Part shown: piece after piece, positions 62,401-64,000 of the stretch | Layout of the letters: each line of letters begins with the position of its first letter | Position numbering within the stretch: the first letter of the stretch is position 1 | NCBI GenBank assembly: GCA_026991575.1 | Contig: JALXBF010000065.1 | Location: 62,001-126,000, forward strand | From: Planctomycetota bacterium | Lineage (GTDB): Bacteria > Planctomycetota > Planctomycetia > JALXBF01 | Length of the DNA stretch: 64,000 nt | Reading direction: 5' to 3' | Position numbers and translations under genes: made by a program | The notes under the pieces: generated by a model | Databases searched by the model: none | Seen by the model: the letters and a program-made list of their open reading frames with translations, nothing else | Told to the model about the DNA's origin: nothing

Positions 62401-64000
62401 CGACGTTATCCAGGAACTTCGTGTTCTTGATCTCCAACTGCCCCTGCACGCGAGTCTGGTCGGGCAGCATGAGATCGTCTTCGGAGTTGACGGTGACCAC
62501 GTCAAGGATGTCGTTACCCATGTACTGGCCGTCCGGGCCGAAGATGGGACCGATGATGCCGTCGTTGTTGTCGTCGTTGAGGTGCCCGGCTGCGATAGCC
62601 CGCGGTCCGGCCGTTTCACGCCGACGGCCGACGGGGAAGGGGCCGAACGGTTGCTTCACGAACTGGGAGCTGGTGACCACGATGTCGTCGACGTACCAAC
62701 CTTCCGCTTCGATGAAGTCGTTCGAGCGGAAGCGGAACCGGATCCGCACGTCCTGGCCGGCCCAGGGCGAGAGGTCAAAGGCCTCAGCCACGAACTGCGG
62801 GTTGGCCTGTGACGGGAAGTTGCCCGTGAGCGTTCCGCCGGGCGTGTTCGGATCGGTGTCGGCAACAATGCCCAGGAGCGTGCCGTCAGGGGTTACGACG
62901 GCCACTTCAGCCAGGTCCCGCACCAGACCGCCGGCCGGCTCCTCGTAGGAAAGCAAGCTGTTGAAACGGATTTCCAGGTTGTCATCGTTTGGCAGTGAGA
63001 TGACCGGCGTGTAGAAGACGCCCTCGGTGTTGGCCGTGTAGTTGCCGCCGGCGGGCGGGTTCTCACCGCTTCCGTAGTAGATCGAAATCGTGCGCGAGTG
63101 GCCCAGATCCTCAGCCCGTGCCGTCGTCAGATGCCACTCGCCGTTGCCCTTGCCAAAGGTGTTGTCGATGACCCACCGGTCATCGGGCGCCGTTGCCACG
63201 TCGCCGAAGACGAACATCTCACGCTGCACGTCTTCGGGCAACTGATCGGGCCGGCCGAACTCTTCTCGACCAAGCAGGAAGGAGGGGTTCTGGTTCAACA
63301 GCACCGTGACGTCGCCGCTGTAGCGGCTCACCACGGCAATGTCGGGCAACGGCAATTGAGCTTCGCCCGGCACGCCGGGGTCGTACTGCCCATTGCCGTT
63401 GACGTCGTTCAGCAGGAGGGTGGCGCCGCCGAAATCGCCCAGGACCACGCCGTGTGGATCCACACCGCCGACCGGCTCGCCCGTGATCGGATCGACCGTT
63501 GTCACGGAGTACATCTGAGCGGCCAGGAACGTGGCGCCCTTATCCGGGTCGGGCAGGATGTTGGGGTTGGGAGCGAGTGTCTGGGCGCCGGCAATCTGCG
63601 TGCTGTTCAACAGTACCGCAATCGAGTCTGGCCCAGCCATCTGCTCGCCGACCGTCGCGATGACCAGGTCTGGACGGGCATCGCCGTCGATGTCCAGTTC
63701 ACGCGGCCGGCCGAAAACCAGCGCGTCATAGGACCACGGGTTGGTGTCTTCGTTGATGAACGTGGCGAAGGATGCTGTCTTGAAGTTCCCAATGAACGTC
63801 GCCTGCACGGAGTCGGGGACAGCGGGCGGGAACGGAGGATCCTGATCAGGCGTCTGCACTTCGATGCGCAGCAGCCCCTGAGCCTGATCATTGACACCGT
63901 CGCCGCCGGTGACCGTCCCGTAGAGCATGCCGCTACCGGGAGTCCACCGCGGGCCGAACTCGGCAACATCAAGCGCTGTGACGGAACGGAAACCAAGGTT
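50420..64000 (-). CDS. Giant multidomain calcium-binding surface protein, 5' end outside the window
   Basis: The open frame covers more than 4,520 residues and continues through the right edge without a start; the first internal Met is at 63928. It is probably secreted and surface bound. Domains in order, numbered from that Met: a beta-sandwich with WHLTTARAEDLG and GWYVDDIVV (about 300-430), a right-handed beta-helix (about 500-660), a sialidase-like BNR propeller (about 950-1390), a LamG domain with inserted repeats (about 1400-2120), Ig-like repeats, twelve FG-GAP/VCBS-like repeats (about 2400-3090), more Ig-like/cadherin-like repeats, two PPC-like domains (near 3960-4200) and RTX nonapeptides (about 4280-4470). 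The C-terminal RTX region is followed by a short tail ending DIVRRAR. RTX tails usually indicate type I secretion, but no transporter is present. It may serve adhesion or matrix formation. The call is firm for domains, not for role. Confidence 0.88.
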   Translation of the reverse strand, partial: NLGFRSVTALDVAEFGPRWTPGSGMLYGTVTGGDGVNDQAQGLLRIEVQTPDQDPPFPPAVPDSVQATFIGNFKTASFATFINEDTNPWSYDALVFGRPRELDIDGDARPDLVIATVGEQMAGPDSIAVLLNSTQIAGAQTLAPNPNILPDPDKGATFLAAQMYSVTTVDPITGEPVGGVDPHGVVLGDFGGATLLLNDVNGNGQYDPGVPGEAQLPLPDIAVVSRYSGDVTVLLNQNPSFLLGREEFGRPDQLPEDVQREMFVFGDVATAPDDRWVIDNTFGKGNGEWHLTTARAEDLGHSRTISIYYGSGENPPAGGNYTANTEGVFYTPVISLPNDDNLEIRFNSLLSYEEPAGGLVRDLAEVAVVTPDGTLLGIVADTDPNTPGGTLTGNFPSQANPQFVAEAFDLSPWAGQDVRIRFRFRSNDFIEAEGWYVDDIVVTSSQFVKQPFGPFPVGRRRETAGPRAIAAGHLNDDNNDGIIGPIFGPDGQYMGNDILDVVTVNSEDDLMLPDQTRVQGQLEIKNTKFLDNVVGIQTQPVGVRNAGGNAATVTIPDPYRYDFPPDQRLIPGTDILNNVFIGNDFGIVSVGNLGLPGQLRGLPYHRIVNNSFSVNDIAVDLRNGSAPVLMNNVLANSAVMGLRADSSSASVTVAGFNLFWSNTIDTNLPPGQNNNPIYGDPRFVDPTSDLRIMRGSAAVDRALSNFADRLETERQQVGRGGFDATVVVTPIRNAERLVPEFTFAAERVVTHDPRPGDYSTLDHDGLDRVDDPFTPNLGVGTDPFIDIGAYDLQDILPPEILRFEVAAPSDTGYQESDAPFITHHSAPLFRIVITDDSNDVEGLRVELDTDGDGIFNDGVGFTRILLDVDGNPVTLPGTNLVLAEALVQARFPLTDVDARQIRVRAIDRSGNISLPALTTIGIDSAPPEAGRVELPDNLRQIKIPFISGQAADLTQIVTPSGGPDVNVSNDPVFGQSEVQIAVNPTNPQHLVAFTHRLGSGDMDLFVSFDGGVNWGRVSIDSSLDGFTGTRFDPAVEFDRYGNLYIVYGVSTSLGGSAVVAARSTDGGQSFEVTTVAFAAPTDGVFHDKWFIDIGPDAENPDQDNLYISWTRFQDLDDDGIDDHTDIVVTGSPVADANGPLPMNFVTPVPVQDVAPLPITQGFVQLSDVAVGPNGELYVTWIHATSGFEDDFRNKPIYIDVDPNGLAGGLNFGIDRKAAETQMPFNHRIPAQNNRTASPMVVIDVDRSGGPNTGRLYMLWHNVGANRNTDVDVFVQYSDDGGQSWSAPVQIHSQDPNDASQFNGTLDVDQRTGAVTAVWYDTRNDTSNQGVNVFFTFSVDGGTTWEPEVQLSDQLSFAPQQGVNGLNQYLEYIGVAALNGRAYVAWTQAIDTDNDGESDDLETFFDSTLFLIPQSNVDTAGRPERMLLLEQDLRAYYQFDFEPGNFQLAFQPGEFPPVPLPDLSLYGNDGIALGDVFRTLNSNVRLQGNPNAGSLESAFFRGPYDNRFEKEATLVTDLPLADDDLVFRAVEPGPAGNLISIEYRLPDAHPSPLSVAVDGSAIIVSLATDANGKVLSTAADVKAAIEASAAASALVEVELAPGQDGSDVVIPFGPVYLEGGKAYVQIDDDPTGSLDLAEGPARFWARIPGENNDLVFTAVDPGPDGANVSIAYVNPGVPNSPLSVVVNGSAVEVHLATDADGNLDPAQNTALAVRDLINGDPAASALLTAELAPGNDGSGAVVPLGTTKLQRLDGSFTLAVTFFNRDFGTEPQFGDPSIRPILAKHTDGVFDGGWVMYLQNDPRHPDDAGGYRDFVVFEVFPVGRHRAATLQTNLEGQENDLIYTAVNRGAAGNSIRIQYVVPTTPNATPFVTVTKEAAQLTTDLPGEDNDIRFRAVTPGIEGNNYRIQFVAEGTNSPLRITRSGDHFTVYLATDETGRPVSTAADVIAAWNDASSPAAGLITAELAPDNPTGQGRVRVMPLTPLTGGEALISVTLRNPAPTTALEVRDLINAHPEASALVRAELPPDQNGSGAVGEMRPTPLAGGEDTQKIVSATPLEQNRWYQVVLTYNPDRQPLPGDEPGTWRMYIDGDLDNEGQLSLRISDTDVPMLVGSRDGVYPTFDGFIDELRIFGRDLSQEAIRSLMNAELPKTIEIIAAGGKEDLNQDGDIFNDGNEVPIQIVSVASIEDGYITLNVIDPRTGSPDQGEFSGGELRVDRYKLIVYSNQGLTDLAGNPVAETQEIIFAVDLDAPVIRFFELDESSDTGVKLDNKTNQPRPLLRGQATDVFPGTTENMKVEIDVSTAIDLRTGEVVPILDEDGLPDPAGDFDDGTADVVTGPDGTFFIQPILDLAPENSTYQVDVTLRITDLAGNVSEEVLTLIIDRTPPRLTGVTPVGTRRAGSWALDTNGNFVDDRPGDARFYYGEAGWMGIVGDWNGDGVDEIGIFNPETATFQLDMDGDRLRNDAMIVFGTGGRLLPVIGDWNGDGADDLGVYNVETGEWLLDLDADDSPNELPFSFGPAGGTPLVGEFDPATPGEEIALAYPDPTTGQLLWIVDSNGNRVADDGTVPFGVPGDTPIVGDWDGDGITQIGIFGSEDRDGDGLLDPGEDINGNGLIDGIFGLDLNGNQVLEPSELFYYGEQGRQPVVGDWNGDGADEVGIFNPFLSVWVLDRNGNRAFDDTAFVFGAEGDPPVVGDWDGDGTDNVGTFDEMREIEIGVSEPMLVSRGKNWTIDLDGNFAVDPAETDIFLGAPGAYPRPDSDGDRAPDYLGRYLSSLLSGDFDGDGIDSTVSFDPARSLWVVDLNNNLSREIGETFAFGFFTDTNGNLQVDPGETLDPNAGDLPIVADWNGDGLAELGVIRFDVANNNILWLVDLDGDRDLTPTEDTNGNGELDFGEDLDLDDRLDVSPAIRVFGRADEIPIIGDWDGDGALNIGTYNPVTSTFRLDIDGDGDETPNEDLDGDGVLDPVEDIDGDGRLDYAPAVFTFGLGDPKNMPVVGDWNNDGVDEIGVVTPDFGANELRWLLDSNGDRDTTGEVEFPFGPAAALPLTGSFNAAPGDDVGVYVVTSSEFILDENNNQQDDDPVRPFGTFGDTPVLGDWNGDAIDEVATVNEFYVGSIFNRDLYTLTGNVRGDVTGLMLGELVYDNLPRPNHPGGRILIDLNTDQIRPEVYTFSIDATTDPTPGAMQDEAGNLLDGDFPGPGPYPSQFGFPTGDGEVDDEDFIFDNPVIAGGPGSFTVPLNVRVSLDPADDTGIDEPSALVGGVERTKNNMPRFVGQLFDPLPDSLDGIQVLLDVDGDGDFIDGEPGVFVQPDGSFAISAIVPIDDGKVIPITVRLQDPTGNRTDKTLWIDVDTEPARVTSFVLDNDTGVPGDNRTSETILQFSGTVIDPFPGFPSVQEDVNALPTDQPEPLPKIMLDVDGDGEYDDGEAVVVDPDGDGIGEWSITATVALPDGEHVIHGQLIDRAGNVTDSRLDPVRFPPLTVYVDTTPPTIIEMQPDSGTNVSPPSIVLTFSEVMRTDDPGHSVTNLNNYELRGAGPDRTFDTADDIIIPFTGVDHRILPASGGLEERSQVELFLDPLPAFDQYRLTVYAGASPTGGAGLQDTVFLALDGEFPGPGGPANPLPSGDGVPGGNFVRLFVYEAEPPTILSVVLDPNDDTGIPGDNRTNLNQPHILVTMTDNYPGQLEGNRVYLELDGDGLFDDGFGVTDATGLASVTVDPAVADGTYDVQVKVVDLAGNEAFAPPPSLTIEVDTQAPTVTLQLAEDDGTPRPVRRTNDTTPTFVGLVRDIAPFDTLADVTGLTVELDIEGVGGDFTEGTVLTDSNGAYIVTVTTPLAEGSYVARVRVTDKAGNVAISDPLDFVIDLTGPRVAGLDPYPEVNIHPTQIVVTFDADDIDPATIVPSNFSLVGALNGDLSGLMIIDPSNLVGNTLVIPLTSPLPNDSYTFSIEGDTSVMDLAGNRLDGEFTGVFPSGDGVPGGDFVAVFDVVVPDSYEPNDTLAQAADLGRVVDIIIPDLTIPTQPQVDVDVFRVTAAAPGTFEFTITVANPGRSDLLLEVLNSSGVVLGSASGGGAVRSVTVPVNAAGEEFFARITTLTGPGIYQLRITNHDIYDSTPSRNDTVATAAVPTLPVYVVNNRTSVRGAISQMTRTFGDQDWYRFVAPTDGIVTVQLTTDPTISGDLDVHVFPEGSIGTPITCPLAACPPDRVDFYANEGDVFYLHVVAAPGTDDIGLYDLAITQMVNRVGMRLEIVGTDLDDLIRSGVDTGDPKDILIRGGGLTLDTPYSAALVDALLGMGPLARVMIFGGDGDDELTVGEAVPMRAVVRGGAGDDEITGGAGNDVLRGDAGNDRVVGRDGNDVLVGAAGADYLVGGEGDDLINAGSGDDTLIGNNGDDRLRGQGGNDTIYGDHELLPTGFGHDRILGGPGNDRIFGGRGNDIIAGQGGDDEIYGEGGRDELSGGAGNDLISGGVAADIITSGAGRDVVMDGRGRDTLYVDTAIDNLILDDTLNRILPDSRAVERDIVRRAR
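50520..51100 (-). repeat. RTX calcium-binding nonapeptide array
   Basis: About 19 tandem nonapeptides of the GGxGxDxLx type, for example GGAGNDVLR, GRDGNDVLV, GGEGDDLIN and GGRGNDIIA, lie near the C-terminus of the giant protein. Such repeats fold into a parallel beta-roll with Ca2+. One unit is interrupted by a longer insertion, GDHELLPTGFG. Confidence 0.9.
54670..56730 (-). repeat. Twelve FG-GAP/VCBS-like repeats
   Basis: The unit core is GDWNGDGxDxIGxF, spaced by roughly 50-70 residues, each including a DxDxDxxxD-like calcium loop such as DLDGDRDLTPTED. Examples are VGDWNGDGVDEIGIF, IGDWNGDGADDLGVY, VADWNGDGLAELGVI and LGDWNGDAIDEVATV. Two units (PLVGEFDPAT, PLTGSFNAAP) lack the core Asp/Asn. 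Confidence 0.85.
57867..59468 (-). repeat. Repeated module inserted inside a LamG domain
   Basis: A module of about 100 residues with a NDLVFTAVDPG-like opening and an AELAPGNDGSG-like ending occurs fully at 59145-59468 and 58757-59080. It occurs shortened at 58371-58520, and in an extended form with a duplicated ending at 57867-58370. The sequence between and after the copies (DGSFTLAVTFFNRDFG, NRWYQVVLTYNPD, FDGFIDELRIFGRDLS) belongs to one LamG-type domain. Confidence 0.75.

Overview
The window is high-GC bacterial DNA with a gene content typical of Planctomycetota. It has twin-arginine-exported Gfo/Idh/MocA oxidoreductases, several xylose-isomerase-like TIM-barrel 'sugar phosphate isomerase/epimerase' genes, a hydrazine-synthase-alpha-related (HzsA-related) multihaem protein, a YVTN-propeller cytochrome c, a sulfatase-fold protein and one giant calcium-binding surface protein. 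The assignment rests on recognised families only. No rRNA, tRNA, CRISPR array, insertion sequence or phage gene was found. Both window edges cut a coding sequence: an ApbE-like gene at the left and the giant gene at the right.

Layout. 1-2.5 kb: a periplasmic FMN transferase (ApbE) and a Tat-exported oxidoreductase, ending in a strong hairpin terminator. 2.5-8.3 kb (minus): the mutagenic translesion cassette imuA-imuB-dnaE2. It is led by a promoter whose 17-nt spacer is filled by a perfect GAAC-N4-GTTC palindrome, a LexA-type SOS box. 8.5-21 kb: secreted carbohydrate-active proteins, namely two TIM-barrel glycosidase-like proteins, a parallel beta-helix protein, a GH51 arabinofuranosidase, a GH43 arabinanase-like enzyme and a GH39-like glycosidase. 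This looks like extracellular arabinan/pectin-type polysaccharide breakdown. 21.3-21.8 kb: a frameshifted, truncated isomerase pseudogene. 22.2-29.1 kb: the HzsA-related protein and YVTN cytochrome c (plus strand), facing a Gfo/Idh plus isomerase operon (minus strand) across a hairpin.

29.9-38.3 kb: an HDOD-like/histidine-kinase fusion, a GT4 glycosyltransferase translationally coupled to mfd, a very acidic small protein and a metallophosphoesterase. 38.3-39.05 kb is a 739-nt gene-free stretch; its middle resembles an ORF-less group II intron. 39.05-43.6 kb: rpmA (ribosomal L27) with its terminator, an isomerase, a sodium:neurotransmitter-symporter-family transporter with an overlapping 48-residue membrane partner, aat (N-degron transferase), and another isomerase. 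44-50.2 kb (minus): a degenerate sulfatase-fold protein and an RND efflux pump with its lipoprotein adaptor.

50.4-64 kb (minus): a single open frame of more than 4,500 residues, truncated by the window edge. It holds a beta-sandwich, a beta-helix, a sialidase-like propeller, a LamG domain that appears to be interrupted by a repeated module, twelve FG-GAP/VCBS-like repeats, Ig-like repeats, two pre-peptidase C-terminal (PPC) domains and about 19 RTX calcium-binding nonapeptides at the C-terminus.

The genes form several short functional units: DNA damage tolerance and transcription-coupled repair, extracellular glycan degradation, periplasmic redox, efflux and cell-surface display. The most distinctive signals are the SOS promoter, the nested repeats of the giant protein, the intron-like RNA, the acidic protein beside mfd, the transporter with its small partner, and the unusual HDOD-kinase.
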